A DNA stretch of 64,000 nt. Origin: Alcaligenes sp. SDU_A2. Lineage in GTDB: Bacteria > Pseudomonadota > Gammaproteobacteria > Burkholderiales > Burkholderiaceae_B. Of the stretch, positions 1 through 8,990 are shown in pieces. The number at the start of each line of letters is the position of its first letter. The first letter of the stretch is position 1. The notes under the pieces are model-generated. The model was not told the DNA's origin. It did no database searches and saw only the letters and a program-made list of their open reading frames with translations. The stretch is taken from assembly GCF_038237375.1 (NCBI RefSeq), contig NZ_CP151273.1:1116001-1180000 (forward strand), given 5' to 3'. Made by a program: the position numbers and the translations under genes.

Positions 1-2
1 CC

Positions 3-1628
3 TGGGTAGAAGCACAGGGCAAGAAAATGGCTCCTCAGCAGGTGTCGGCCGACATCCTGCGCAAAATGAAGAAAACCGCCGAAGACTATCTGGGCGAAGA
101 AGTCACCGAAGCCGTTATTACGGTGCCGGCTTACTTTAACGACAGCCAGCGCCAAGCCACCAAGGATGCCGGCAAGATCGCTGGTCTGGACGTCAAGCGC
201 ATCATCAACGAGCCAACCGCCGCTGCTTTGGCATTTGGTCTGGACAAGGCTGAAAAGGGCGATCGCAAGATTGCCGTGTACGATTTGGGCGGTGGTACTT
301 TCGACGTATCCATCATCGAAATTGCTGATGTGGACGGCGAAAAACAGTTTGAAGTGCTCTCGACCAACGGCGACACCTTCCTGGGTGGCGAAGACTTCGA
401 CAAGCGCATCATCGACTACATCATTGCCGAGTTCAAGAAAGAAAGCGGCGTGGATCTGTCCAAGGACGTGCTGGCTCTGCAGCGCCTGAAAGAATCGGCC
501 GAGAAAGCCAAGATCGAGCTGTCTTCTACGCAGCAGACCGAAATCAACCTGCCTTACATTACGGCAGATGCATCCGGTCCTAAGCACCTGAACCTGAAGA
601 TTACCCGTTCCAAGCTGGAAGCACTGGTCGAGGACCTGATCGAGCGCACGATCGAGCCTTGCCGCGTGGCCATCAAGGATGCCGGCGTCAAAGTGTCCGA
701 AATCCACGACGTCATTCTGGTCGGCGGCATGACCCGCATGCCCAAGGTCCAGGAGCGCGTGAAGGAATTCTTCGGCCGCGATCCACGCAAGGATATCAAC
801 CCCGACGAGGCCGTGGCCGCCGGTGCCGCCATTCAGGGCTCCGTGCTGTCTGGCGATCGTACCGACGTGTTGCTGCTTGACGTGACTCCTTTGTCCCTGG
901 GTATCGAAACCTTGGGCGGCGTCATGACCAAGATGATCCAGAAGAACACGACGATCCCGACCCGTCATTCGCAGGTGTTTTCCACGGCGGACGATAACCA
1001 GCCTGCCGTCACCATCAAGGTGTTCCAGGGCGAGCGCGAAATCGCCGCCGGCAACAAGGGCCTGGGCGAATTTAATCTGGAAGGCATTCCGCCAGCAGCA
1101 CGCGGTTTGCCGCAGATCGAAGTTACCTTCGACATTGACGCCAATGGTATCTTGCACGTGTCGGCCAAGGACAAGGGCACCGGCAAGGAAAACAAGATCA
1201 CCATCAAGGCAAACTCCGGTTTGTCCGACGAGGAGATCGAACGCATGGTGAAAGACGCCGAGATCAATGCGGCGGAAGATCACCGCATCGCCGAGTTGGC
1301 TCTGGCTCGTAACCAGGCCGAAGCGCTGATCCACTCCACCCGCAAATCGCTGGGCGAGTATGGCGACAAGCTGGACGCCGCCGAGAAAGAAGGCATCGAG
1401 AAAGCCATCACCGAACTGGAGGAAACCCTCAAGGACGGCGACAAGGAAGCCATCGATGCCAAGGTTGAAGCGCTGGGTGTAGCCTCGCAGAAACTGGGTG
1501 AAAAAATGTATGCTGACATGCAGGCCCAGGCCGCTGCACAACAAGGTGCGGAAGGCGCTGCGCAGCAACAGCCAGCCGACGAGAACGTGGTCGATGCCGA
1601 CTTCAAAGAAGTCAAGCGCGATCAATAA
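3..1628 (+). CDS. dnaK: Molecular chaperone DnaK (Hsp70), 5' end outside window
   Basis: ATP-dependent cytosolic Hsp70 that binds exposed hydrophobic segments and works with DnaJ and GrpE. The reading frame is open from base 3, so about the first 100 residues are missing. Visible are the end of the ATPase domain ([60 protein letters not shown]), the linker [19 protein letters not shown], the substrate-binding beta domain and the helical lid. The C-terminus is the usual bacterial Gln/Ala-rich tail ending in [16 protein letters not shown]. dnaJ follows 100 bp downstream in the classic order. No frameshift is seen. Identification is near certain. Confidence 0.98.
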   Translation, partial: WVEAQGKKMAPQQVSADILRKMKKTAEDYLGEEVTEAVITVPAYFNDSQRQATKDAGKIAGLDVKRIINEPTAAALAFGLDKAEKGDRKIAVYDLGGGTFDVSIIEIADVDGEKQFEVLSTNGDTFLGGEDFDKRIIDYIIAEFKKESGVDLSKDVLALQRLKESAEKAKIELSSTQQTEINLPYITADASGPKHLNLKITRSKLEALVEDLIERTIEPCRVAIKDAGVKVSEIHDVILVGGMTRMPKVQERVKEFFGRDPRKDINPDEAVAAGAAIQGSVLSGDRTDVLLLDVTPLSLGIETLGGVMTKMIQKNTTIPTRHSQVFSTADDNQPAVTIKVFQGEREIAAGNKGLGEFNLEGIPPAARGLPQIEVTFDIDANGILHVSAKDKGTGKENKITIKANSGLSDEEIERMVKDAEINAAEDHRIAELALARNQAEALIHSTRKSLGEYGDKLDAAEKEGIEKAITELEETLKDGDKEAIDAKVEALGVASQKLGEKMYADMQAQAAAQQGAEGAAQQQPADENVVDADFKEVKRDQ

Positions 1629-1652
1629 TTGCGAGCCTGAATAAGGTCTTCG

Positions 1653-1690
1653 GCCCGATTTCCGGCTGTGCGCTGGAAATCGGGCATTAT
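1653..1690 (+). terminator. Hairpin between dnaK and dnaJ
   Basis: A perfect 11-bp stem (1653-1663 with 1675-1685, GCCCGATTTCC/GGAAATCGGGC) with an 11-nt loop is followed by ATTATTATTTAAT. The T-tract is interrupted, so it is probably a weak terminator or 3'-end stabiliser that lowers dnaJ expression relative to dnaK rather than separating the genes. Confidence 0.55.
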
Positions 1691-1728
1691 TATTTAATCA
1701 GCGGCGTCTTGGGCGTCGTTTATCAAAA

Positions 1729-2859
1729 ATGGCAAAACGCGATTTATACGAAATTCTCGGTGTGGCCAAGAACGCGACGCAGGATGAACTGCGCAAAGCG
1801 TATCGCAAGCTGGCCATGAAGCACCATCCTGACCGCAACCCCGACAACAAGGATGCCGAGGAAAAGTTCAAGGAAGCCAAGGAAGCGTACGAAATCCTGT
1901 CCGACGAACAGAAGCGCGAAGCCTATGACCGTTATGGCCATGCGGGAGTCGATCCCAACGCTGGCATGGGCGGCATGGGCGGCGGCATGGGCGGGGCTGG
2001 GTTTGCGGATGCCTTTGGCGATATTTTCGGCGAAATCTTCGGCGGTGCGCGCCGTGGCGGTGGTGGCCCACAGGTATATCGTGGTGCCGATCTGCGGTAT
2101 TCCCTGGATATCAGTCTGGAACAGGCAGCGTCGGGGTTCGACACCGAAATCCGTGTTCCCAGCTGGGAAAACTGCGATACCTGCTCGGGGACGGGGGCCA
2201 AACCCGGCACTTCGGCGCAGACCTGCCGTACGTGTCATGGCAGCGGTGCCGTGCGCATGCAGCAAGGTATTTTCAGCATGCAGCAGACCTGCCCAACCTG
2301 CCACGGCAGCGGCAAGGAAATCCCTGATCCTTGTGTGGTCTGCCATGGCGAGGGCAAGGTCAAGAAAACCAAGACCTTGCAGGTTAAAATTCCGGCTGGG
2401 ATCGACGACGGCATGCGCATCCGCTCCGGCGGCAATGGCGAACCCGGTGTCAATGGCGGGCCTGCCGGTGATTTGTATGTGGAAATCCGCATCAAGCCGC
2501 ACGGTATTTTCCAGCGCGACGGCGAAGATCTGCATTGTGAACTGACCATTCCGTTCACGACGGCGGCCTTGGGCGGGACGGTGGAGGTTCCCACTCTGAC
2601 CGGCCGTGGCGAGATCACCATCCCCGAAGGCACTCAGGTCGGCAAGACTTTCCGCTTGCGCGGCAAAGGCATTAAGGGCATTCGCTCCAGCTACCCCGGC
2701 GATTTGTACTGCCATATCCAGATTGAGACGCCTGTGCGCCTGAACGAGGAGCAGAAAAAGCTGCTGCGTCAGTTCGAGCAAGCCTTGAGCGATGGCGGTG
2801 TCAAGCACTCGCCCAAGAGCGAATCCTGGACCGATAAGGTCAAAGGCTTTTTCTCTTGA
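1729..2859 (+). CDS. dnaJ: Co-chaperone DnaJ (Hsp40 type I)
   Basis: Stimulates DnaK ATP hydrolysis and delivers substrates. The 376-aa protein has the full type I layout: J domain (residues 1-70) with HPD at 33-35, a Gly/Phe region with GMGG repeats (about 75-115), four zinc-binding CxxCxGxG motifs ([32 protein letters not shown]; about 145-220), and C-terminal beta-sandwich domains. Length matches the family. It follows dnaK and is closed by a strong bidirectional terminator. Confidence 0.98.
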   Translation: MAKRDLYEILGVAKNATQDELRKAYRKLAMKHHPDRNPDNKDAEEKFKEAKEAYEILSDEQKREAYDRYGHAGVDPNAGMGGMGGGMGGAGFADAFGDIFGEIFGGARRGGGGPQVYRGADLRYSLDISLEQAASGFDTEIRVPSWENCDTCSGTGAKPGTSAQTCRTCHGSGAVRMQQGIFSMQQTCPTCHGSGKEIPDPCVVCHGEGKVKKTKTLQVKIPAGIDDGMRIRSGGNGEPGVNGGPAGDLYVEIRIKPHGIFQRDGEDLHCELTIPFTTAALGGTVEVPTLTGRGEITIPEGTQVGKTFRLRGKGIKGIRSSYPGDLYCHIQIETPVRLNEEQKKLLRQFEQALSDGGVKHSPKSESWTDKVKGFFS

Positions 2860-2880
2860 TCCTGGTTTGAACTCCAGACC

Positions 2881-2920
2881 AGAAAAACCCCGGCACCATC
2901 ACGGTGCCGGGGTTTTTCTT
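2881..2920. terminator. Bidirectional intrinsic terminator after dnaJ
   Basis: A 10-bp GC stem (CCCCGGCACC 2888-2897 with GGTGCCGGGG 2903-2912) with a 5-nt loop is flanked by A5 and T5, so it works in both directions. It separates dnaJ from the convergent M16 peptidase gene. Confidence 0.92.
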
Positions 2921-2975
2921 TATGGGTTTCGTGCTTGGCACACGGGCGTGTACGGCCTGCGCCTGATCATAGGCT

Positions 2976-5783
2976 TTATTGGGCAGAAGCCGCAGCCTCG
3001 GTCTGGGGTTTTGTTGCGGGCGCGTCCGATTTTTGGCGTTCGTGATCGGCGGCAATGGCCACGACCAGATCCTGCGGTTTCAGGTACTTGCGCAAGGCGG
3101 CATTGACCTGGGCCGCATCCAGCTCTTGCATGGCTTTGTCCATCTGCTCAGACCAGTTGAAGGTTCGGCCCAGATCCAGGTAGTTCAGCCATGCGCTGCT
3201 CAGAACACTGTCTTTGCTGCGCGATAAGCGGCGGTAGTTCAATAAGGCGTGGACGCCTTCTTTCACTTCCTGCTCGGTGAAGCCGTCCTTGAGAGTTTGT
3301 TCTAGCACTTCTTTGACGGTACTGCTGATCCGGGCGCTGTTGTTGGGGGCGTGGATGGCGTAGACAGTCCAGGAGCCATTGGGCTCGTAGCTGGAGGCAT
3401 CGACCTGGCTGCGTACATTGTAAGAAAGACCGTCCTGTACACGGATACGGTTCCACAGACGGGACGTTTCAGACAGACCCAGCAGATAGTTGGCCACGTA
3501 CACAGCAGGGAAGTCGGCGTCACTGTCTTGCAGTTTCAAATTCAGATTGGCCAGATAAAACGCATTGGCCTTATCGGGCGTGTTGATGTCGAACTGTTTG
3601 GGCGCGACGGCATGGAATGGGTCGTCGGGGCGTTGATAGGTCGGGGCTTTGCGCCAGCCTTTCAGTCCTTCGGACAAGGCTTGGCGAACCTGCTCTTTAT
3701 CGAAATCGCCTACGGCACTGAAGGCAAGGTCGCCGGCCCCGTAGAATTTCTGATGAAAGTCGCGCAATTGCTTGATGTTCAGGCCTTGCACTTGTTCGAT
3801 GGCTTCCTCGAAGCTGGGGGTATAACGGATATCGCCCTTGGGCCAGGGGTTGCTGTAGCGTTCGATCGCCAATTGCGCCAGGGCCGTTGGATCGGTGCTG
3901 GATGATTTCAGATCCGTAACCATGTACTCCTGGTATTTCTGCAGTTCGGCTTCGGGTAACGTGGCATTGCGCAGAATATCCAGCCCAAGGGAGATGGCTT
4001 TAGGCAGGTTCTCGCGTGTGGATGACAGACTAAGCTGCAGGCGACCATTGGAACCATCGAAGCTGAATTGGGTTTGCAGGGCAGTGAACCGATCGGCGAT
4101 CTGTTCGCGGTCCAGTTTGTTTGTACCCGTCGCCAGCAGACTGGCAACGGCCGCCGCCACGGCGCTTTGGTCCTTTAGTTGGTCGGCCGTGCCGAACTTC
4201 AAGGACAGGCGTGCTTCTACACGTTCGGCGCGAGTTGCTTTGGGCAGCAGCGCCATCTTGACCTCGCCCAGATGTTCGCCCAGAGACAAGGGCTGTCTGT
4301 CGGTGCGCGCGTCTATATTGGCGGGGCTGGGGTCAAAGGCTTCTACCGCCTTGCCGGTGTCCTTGCCTTTGTAGTCAGCCAACAGCTTTTGCACATCGGC
4401 CGGCGCAGCCTCGGGCGCACGCACGGGTTTGTCGGTCGGAATGTATAGGCCATTGGTGCGATTGCTGGCAACCAGCCAGGTTTGCAGGGCCTGTTGCACT
4501 TGATCCAGCTTGCTTGTTTCTACCCGGTCGCGTTGTAGAAAGAACAAGCGCCAGTCGCCGCTGGCGGCCGCTTCGGACAGAGCAGTGGCCAGGCTGGAAG
4601 GGTTGGCGTAGGTGCGGGTCCAGGCTGTCATCCATTGGCTGCGCACGCGTTCCAGATCAGCCGCGGCCAGCGGGGTCTTGGCCAGCCCTTCGAGCGTGTT
4701 GTTCATGGCCTGTAACGCTTTTTGCTGATCCATGCCGGGCTTGAGTTCCGCGCCAAACAGCGCATAGCCGGGATCATGGCTTTCGGAGTCGAAGCTAAAT
4801 ACGCTGGTGGCCAGTTTTTTATTAACCAGATTTTTGTAAAGCTGGCCGCTCGGGGTGTCTCCCAAGGCATTCACACCCAAGCTTAACGGGATATAGTCGG
4901 CGCTGGCGGCGCTGGGCATGTGATAGAGCGACATGATCAGGGGCGTACCGCCCTGGCGGCGCAGCGTTACGCTGCGGGTGCCGTCCTGAACAGGCTCTAC
5001 CGTGTATTCAGGGCGTAGCGTGCGACTGGGCTTGGGGATGCTGCCAAAGGATTTGGCGATGATCTCCAGCGTTGCCTCGGTGTCGAACTGGCCGGTCACG
5101 AACAAGACCGCATTATCAGGCTGGTAGTAGTCGTGATAGAACTTGCGCAACTGTGCGATATCGACGTTTTCTACGTCCGAGCGTGCGCCTATGGTGCTTT
5201 TTCCGTAGCTGTGCCACTGAAAAGCGGCGGCTGTCACTTTCTGCATCAGGACACGGAACGGGTTGTTTTCGCCGTTCTCCATCTCGTTGCGCACGACGGG
5301 CATTTCGGCCTCCAGATCCTGCTTGTCGATCAACGCATTCACCATGACATCGGCCTGCCAGTTCAGATACCACTCCAGGGTTTCGGGTTGAGCCGCGAAA
5401 CTGGCAAAGTAATTAGTGCGATCGGTGGAGGTCGTGCCGTTGGCTTCCAGGCCGCGCTTGGAAAATTCGCCCAATGCATTGCGCAGGGTTGGCGTACCCC
5501 GAAAGAGCATGTGTTCCAGCAGGTGAGCCATGCCGGTCTGGCCGTAGTTTTCGTGGCGTGAGCCGACCAGGTAGGTCATGTTGACAGTGGTGGTCGGCTT
5601 GGAGTCGTCGGGGGCCAGTACGATGCGTAGCCCATTGTCCAGGGTATATTGCGTTACGCCTTCGACCGCAGGGCCTTGAGCCAGGCCAGCGGGCAGGGCA
5701 TAGGCTGCCAACGAGCAGGACAACAGGGCGGCACCGGTCAGGTGACGCAGGCGCAGAGCAACGGTCAGTACCGAGAGTTTCAT
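2976..5783 (-). CDS. Periplasmic M16 (insulinase/pitrilysin family) zinc metallopeptidase
   Basis: Predicted exported protease of 935 aa made of two tandem M16 modules. The N-terminal module carries the inverted zinc motif HLLEH (His87, Glu90, His91) and a likely third ligand Glu167 in the RNEMENGENN stretch. The second half keeps the fold but shows no HxxEH, as is usual for the inactive partner module. I start at 5783 because an AAGGA site lies 7 nt upstream and the protein then begins with a clear signal peptide (residues 1-35, MKLSVLTVALRLRHLTG to ALPAGLAQ). An open frame extends to 5918 but would bury the signal sequence. Single-gene unit; substrate unknown. Confidence 0.88.
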   Translation of the reverse strand: MKLSVLTVALRLRHLTGAALLSCSLAAYALPAGLAQGPAVEGVTQYTLDNGLRIVLAPDDSKPTTTVNMTYLVGSRHENYGQTGMAHLLEHMLFRGTPTLRNALGEFSKRGLEANGTTSTDRTNYFASFAAQPETLEWYLNWQADVMVNALIDKQDLEAEMPVVRNEMENGENNPFRVLMQKVTAAAFQWHSYGKSTIGARSDVENVDIAQLRKFYHDYYQPDNAVLFVTGQFDTEATLEIIAKSFGSIPKPSRTLRPEYTVEPVQDGTRSVTLRRQGGTPLIMSLYHMPSAASADYIPLSLGVNALGDTPSGQLYKNLVNKKLATSVFSFDSESHDPGYALFGAELKPGMDQQKALQAMNNTLEGLAKTPLAAADLERVRSQWMTAWTRTYANPSSLATALSEAAASGDWRLFFLQRDRVETSKLDQVQQALQTWLVASNRTNGLYIPTDKPVRAPEAAPADVQKLLADYKGKDTGKAVEAFDPSPANIDARTDRQPLSLGEHLGEVKMALLPKATRAERVEARLSLKFGTADQLKDQSAVAAAVASLLATGTNKLDREQIADRFTALQTQFSFDGSNGRLQLSLSSTRENLPKAISLGLDILRNATLPEAELQKYQEYMVTDLKSSSTDPTALAQLAIERYSNPWPKGDIRYTPSFEEAIEQVQGLNIKQLRDFHQKFYGAGDLAFSAVGDFDKEQVRQALSEGLKGWRKAPTYQRPDDPFHAVAPKQFDINTPDKANAFYLANLNLKLQDSDADFPAVYVANYLLGLSETSRLWNRIRVQDGLSYNVRSQVDASSYEPNGSWTVYAIHAPNNSARISSTVKEVLEQTLKDGFTEQEVKEGVHALLNYRRLSRSKDSVLSSAWLNYLDLGRTFNWSEQMDKAMQELDAAQVNAALRKYLKPQDLVVAIAADHERQKSDAPATKPQTEAAASAQ

Positions 5784-5984
5784 GGACAGTTCCTTACTGG
5801 ATTGTGCGACAAAGCAGCCGGCGATTGCGGCCAGTGTCTTTTGTAGCATGGGAGGGTTTGGCTGGGTAGGCGGTCTGGGTTGCTGATGGCAACCCTGTTG
5901 AACGGTAAAAAAGAGCACGGCTTTGGTTTGTTGTAGATCCTGATAACGTATGGTTCGTTCGCCATGCTTTGAGCATCGATAAAG

Positions 5985-6017
5985 AAAAAAAAAAGCCCGC
6001 CAGGGACGCTGGCGGGC
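5985..6017 (-). terminator. Intrinsic terminator of the first lipoprotein-MarR operon
   Basis: On the minus strand GCCCGCCAG pairs with CTGGCGGGC (5995-6003 with 6009-6017) and is followed by ten T residues interrupted only once. It closes the transcript running from the 8.2-kb sigma-54 promoter through the lipoprotein and MarR genes. Confidence 0.9.
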
Positions 6018-6042
6018 AAAACAGCAAGAAAGTGCTGCGGCG

Positions 6043-6567
6043 TTATGGTGTTTTTTGTTTTAACCGTTGTAGTGCGCAGGCTCGCAAACCAATAATGCTG
6101 TTAAAGAGAAAGTCGTAGACAGCAATCAGTCGGGCTGGGTTGTGGCCAGCTGTGCTCAAGATAGTGTGGCTGCTCGGTTCAGCGATGCTGGCAAGAACAA
6201 TGCCGCAGCGTTCCGGCTGAGCGGATAGCGCCACCATACGTTTGTCCAGCGGGTGGCGACTGCGTTGCACATAGCCCGCCCGTACCAGTCGGCTGATCAG
6301 GGCGCTGGTTCCGCTGGCACTCAAATCGAGCAATTGCGCCAGTTGTCCAGAAGATAGACGGTCAAACTCCAGAATAAACTCCAGCGCTTTGTACTCATTC
6401 AGGGACAATCCAACCCGCTCGGCTAAACTGTGTTTGCCTGCTTCGGCATAGATATCCAATTGACGTCCCATCATGCGGGCCAGATCCGTGCGCATGGATT
6501 CTGAAAGGACATCGTCCCCTGTGCGCAGGCCGGACAAAACAGGCGGGTCGGGACGTTTATCCGGCAT
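6043..6567 (-). CDS. MarR-family transcriptional regulator (copy 1)
   Basis: A 174-aa winged-helix regulator. The MarR core spans about residues 50-130: helix-turn-helix SSGQLAQLLDLSASGTSALI and the wing RAGYVQRSRHPLDKRMVAL. It starts 16 bp after the lipoprotein stop with GGGA upstream, so the two genes are probably co-transcribed. It is clearly paralogous to the MarR gene at 8403-8990 (shared YDFL, PLDKR and NPAQ/RLIA motifs), and each copy lies directly behind a repeat lipoprotein. A local feedback role is inferred; ligand and operator are unknown. Confidence 0.85.
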   Translation of the reverse strand: MPDKRPDPPVLSGLRTGDDVLSESMRTDLARMMGRQLDIYAEAGKHSLAERVGLSLNEYKALEFILEFDRLSSGQLAQLLDLSASGTSALISRLVRAGYVQRSRHPLDKRMVALSAQPERCGIVLASIAEPSSHTILSTAGHNPARLIAVYDFLFNSIIGLRACALQRLKQKTP

Positions 6568-6583
6568 GCGCAGTTTCCCTGTT

Positions 6584-8170
6584 TTAACGTGGTGCCCCGC
6601 CTAGTAAGCCACCGAGCAGCCCTGTTACGGGAGCCAGCAAACCCTCTGTGTTCGTCGATGGCGTGCCAGATGCTTGGGGCGACGAGCCGGTCAATCCGCC
6701 GACCAGATTGGTGACGGGAGCGAGCAATCCGCCGTTGGCATCGCCACCACCTAGCCCTGCGGTCAGCGATGCTACTGCGCCGGTGGCGTGGTTAAGTGTT
6801 GTGCCTAAAGGGTTGGGGTTGTCTTGTGTTGCGTGCAGTAGCCCTCCAGCGCTGGCGACGGTGTCGCCCAGCCCACTTAACAGCCCGCCCAGACCCAGTC
6901 CGGCGGTACTGTCTAGTGCCGTGCCGGTTTGGTTCAAGACCGAACCGACGCCGCCGAGCAACGCGTCGATGGGCTGGCCTACCCCCAGGCCGTCGCCTAC
7001 CTGTTGAGTCACTTGGCTGACCGTGGCACCCAGGGGGGCAACAACGACATCCAAGCTTTCGCCGGTCTTACCAAGAATCGGGCTTAGTCCCAGGGGTATC
7101 AGATTGTCGACGGCCAAGCCTGCGTTGGCCAGGGCAGGTTCCAGAATGGGAGCAGCTTCGCCGCTGTTCAGCAGACCGCCTAGGCCTAGTGGTCCTGTTA
7201 GTGGATACAGTAGGCTACCTTTACCAAGTAGGGAGTCCGTTAGGGCGACGACCCCGCCACTGGCATTGCCCAGTACAGCGGTCAAGGGGGCTGGGTTGTT
7301 GGAATGGGCATGCAGCAAACCGCCGGCACTGCCGACGGCATTACCCAGGCCTGTCAACAGGCCGCCCACGCCTTGTCCTAGGTTTAGCGGAAGATTGGAT
7401 TTGCCAAGCTGCTCGCCCAGGTTGGCGACAACGCCGCCGGTCTGGTTAAGCAAGCCATTGATGGGTTCGCCTAAACCGGTAGTGTTGCCAAGCTGTTGTG
7501 TTAATCCGGTGGCCGTATCGACGACGGGCTCCACCACTGTGTCCAGAGCTTGCCCCAGTTTTCCACCTGTTTCTTGCAAATCTAGTGGCAAGACATTATC
7601 GACGGCGTTACCAACATTCCCCAAGGTGGTTTTTAGAGGGCCGGACGTAGAAATGGGCGGCTGGCCGCCGCCATTATCGCCGCCGCCGTTATCCCCACCG
7701 CCATTATCGCCGCCGCCGTTGTCGCCGCCACCGTTATCCCCACCGCCATTATCGCCGCCGCCGTTGTCGCCGCCACCGTTATCCCCACCGCCATTATCGC
7801 CGCCGCCGTTGTCGCCGCCACCGTTATCCCCACCGCCATTATCGCCGCCGCCGTTGTCGCCGCCACCGTTATCCCCACCGCCGTTATCACCGCCTCCGTT
7901 GTCGCCGCCGCCGTTATCCCCACCGCCGTTATCACCGCCTCCGTTGTCGCCGCCGCCGTTATCCCCACCACCGTTGTCACCGCCACTGCTGCCGCCAGTG
8001 CCGTTGGTGTCGTTCGGGTCAGGCTGAGTAGGTACGGTGTCACCTGCGGTAAGTGCGTTTTCTCCACCGCCACGCAGACTGCCACAAGCGCTCAAGGTCA
8101 AGGAGCTGGCGATCAGCGCTGCTAGAAGAGTCAGGCGAAAAATAGATGTTCTGCTGTCTGTGTTGTTCAT
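6584..8170 (-). CDS. Gly-rich repeat lipoprotein, collagen-like (copy 1)
   Basis: A 528-aa putative surface lipoprotein. The signal peptide ends in a lipobox (LTLSAC, Cys29). Residues about 60-165 are a low-complexity spacer of roughly 21 tandem GGGDN pentapeptides. The rest consists of imperfect repeats rich in Gly, Leu and Val (GLLAPVTNLVGGL, VDNLIPLGLSPILGKTG, LHATQDNPNPLG). Bacterial proteins of this look are often annotated as collagen-like triple-helix repeat proteins, although true Gly-X-Y periodicity is not evident. The C-terminal domain is homologous to the 8987-10657 product. Anchoring in the outer membrane with the Gly tract as a stalk is inferred. Transcription is very likely from the sigma-54 promoter at 8217-8231. 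Confidence 0.8.
   Translation of the reverse strand: MNNTDSRTSIFRLTLLAALIASSLTLSACGSLRGGGENALTAGDTVPTQPDPNDTNGTGGSSGGDNGGGDNGGGDNGGGDNGGGDNGGGDNGGGDNGGGDNGGGDNGGGDNGGGDNGGGDNGGGDNGGGDNGGGDNGGGDNGGGDNGGGDNGGGDNGGGDNGGGDNGGGQPPISTSGPLKTTLGNVGNAVDNVLPLDLQETGGKLGQALDTVVEPVVDTATGLTQQLGNTTGLGEPINGLLNQTGGVVANLGEQLGKSNLPLNLGQGVGGLLTGLGNAVGSAGGLLHAHSNNPAPLTAVLGNASGGVVALTDSLLGKGSLLYPLTGPLGLGGLLNSGEAAPILEPALANAGLAVDNLIPLGLSPILGKTGESLDVVVAPLGATVSQVTQQVGDGLGVGQPIDALLGGVGSVLNQTGTALDSTAGLGLGGLLSGLGDTVASAGGLLHATQDNPNPLGTTLNHATGAVASLTAGLGGGDANGGLLAPVTNLVGGLTGSSPQASGTPSTNTEGLLAPVTGLLGGLLGGAPR
7665..7995. repeat. In-frame 15/45-bp tandem repeat tract inside lipoprotein gene
   Basis: Tandem 15-bp units (CCGCCGTTATCGCCG and variants) encode GGGDN on the minus strand and are organised into a higher-order 45-bp period visible at about 7711, 7756, 7801 and 7846. 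All units are multiples of three, so copy-number change would alter stalk length without a frameshift. Confidence 0.9.
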
Positions 8171-8216
8171 TACTTACTCCAATCCATGATCTGGGTATTC
8201 GGTTGGTTTTGAATAA

Positions 8217-8231
8217 GCAATTACCGTGCCA
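8217..8231 (-). promoter_or_regulatory. Sigma-54 (-24/-12) promoter of lipoprotein copy 1
   Basis: The minus strand reads TTGGCACGGTAATTGCTT, a full match to the sigma-54 consensus TGGCACG-N4-TTGCW with correct GG-to-GC spacing. It lies about 47 bp upstream of the ATG at 8170. An equally perfect site precedes the paralogue at 10657. Confidence 0.88.
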
Positions 8232-8332
8232 ATGTTTTTCAGGCATAAGATCAGCAGAATCAAGGTGTTAGGGAGTGGTGCTTATTCAGAACGCAGCGCG
8301 TGTTACGGCTTGTGCCCATTTTTGGATTGCAG

Positions 8333-8344
8333 TGTTACGTAACA
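8333..8344. promoter_or_regulatory. Palindrome TGTTACGTAACA, candidate enhancer-binding site
   Basis: A perfect 12-bp palindrome centred about 110 bp upstream of the -24 element at 8226-8231. A half site TGTTACG lies at 8301-8307. The same GTTACGTAAC core occurs upstream of the second sigma-54 promoter (10876-10887). Position and symmetry fit an upstream activating sequence for an enhancer-binding protein. Confidence 0.65.
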
Positions 8345-8376
8345 AAAAAGGACCGCTGTTGGAGGTAGCGGTCCTT
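8344..8376 (-). terminator. Intrinsic terminator of the second lipoprotein-MarR operon
   Basis: Minus strand: AAGGACCGCT pairs with AGCGGTCCTT (8348-8357 with 8367-8376) around a 9-nt loop, followed by a T6 run. It abuts the palindrome at 8333-8344, so the end of one operon touches the control region of the next. Confidence 0.9.
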
Positions 8377-8402
8377 GAGAGAGTGTCTAGTGATGACGTT
8401 CT

Positions 8403-8990
8403 TTAGTTTGTGCGTGGAACAAGTGCTTTGGCATCGAGCCATGCACGTGTGTTTTGGCGAAATGTACTCATGCTGTCGACCAGAAAGTCGTACATGGCAA
8501 TCAGTTGAGCCGGGTTTTGATTCGCGGCTGTATTGATGGCCTGGTTGATGGCACGCTCTTTGATCGCCAGTACATCACGGCAGCGTTCTATAACCGGATG
8601 CAAAGCAATGATGCGTTTGTCTAAGGGATGGCGGCCGCGCGTGATGTACCCCTTCTTCTCCAGCCTGCCGATCAGCGCACTAATGCCGCTGGCGCTCAGG
8701 TCCATCAGTTGAGCCAACTGTCCGGTGGGCAAAGCGTCGAACTCCATGATGTATTCCAACGCTTTGAAATCGTTCAACGGCATGCCGGCTTCTTCAGCCA
8801 AGCTGGCTTTCAGGGCTTCGGCGTAGACGGTGAACTGGCGTCCAAGCATTTTGCTCAGGTCCAATAACATTTTTTCTGACAGCATGGCGCGATCTTCCGG
8901 GCCGGTCGTCCAGTTGCTTCGGGCCGCTGGACCTGCGTTGGTTTGGTAGCTGACAGGCCGGGAAACGGGATTCATGATCTTGTTCATCAT
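8403..8990 (-). CDS. MarR-family transcriptional regulator (copy 2)
   Basis: A 195-aa MarR-type winged-helix protein. The recognition region is PTGQLAQLMDLSASGISALI and the wing is KKGYITRGRHPLDKRIIALHP. Its start overlaps the TGA of the upstream lipoprotein gene (ATGATGA at 8985-8990), so the two are translationally coupled; the second Met at 8987 is an alternative start. It is a paralogue of the 6043-6567 gene with an N-terminal extension of about 25 residues. The pairing of a lipoprotein and a MarR protein in both copies suggests a duplicated regulatory module. Confidence 0.87.
   Translation of the reverse strand: MMNKIMNPVSRPVSYQTNAGPAARSNWTTGPEDRAMLSEKMLLDLSKMLGRQFTVYAEALKASLAEEAGMPLNDFKALEYIMEFDALPTGQLAQLMDLSASGISALIGRLEKKGYITRGRHPLDKRIIALHPVIERCRDVLAIKERAINQAINTAANQNPAQLIAMYDFLVDSMSTFRQNTRAWLDAKALVPRTN

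Noticed and set aside
1744-2808. Long minus-strand frame opposite dnaJ
   Set aside because: Shadow of a certain gene; no domain, no start signals.
7665-7995. Possible CRISPR array (regular short repeats)
   Set aside because: No unique spacers; continuous coding tandem repeat in a lipoprotein gene.
7023-8027. Long plus-strand frame of Ser-Pro-Pro repeats
   Set aside because: Exact complement of the GGGDN-coding repeat tract; openness follows from the repeat, no ribosome site, no domain.
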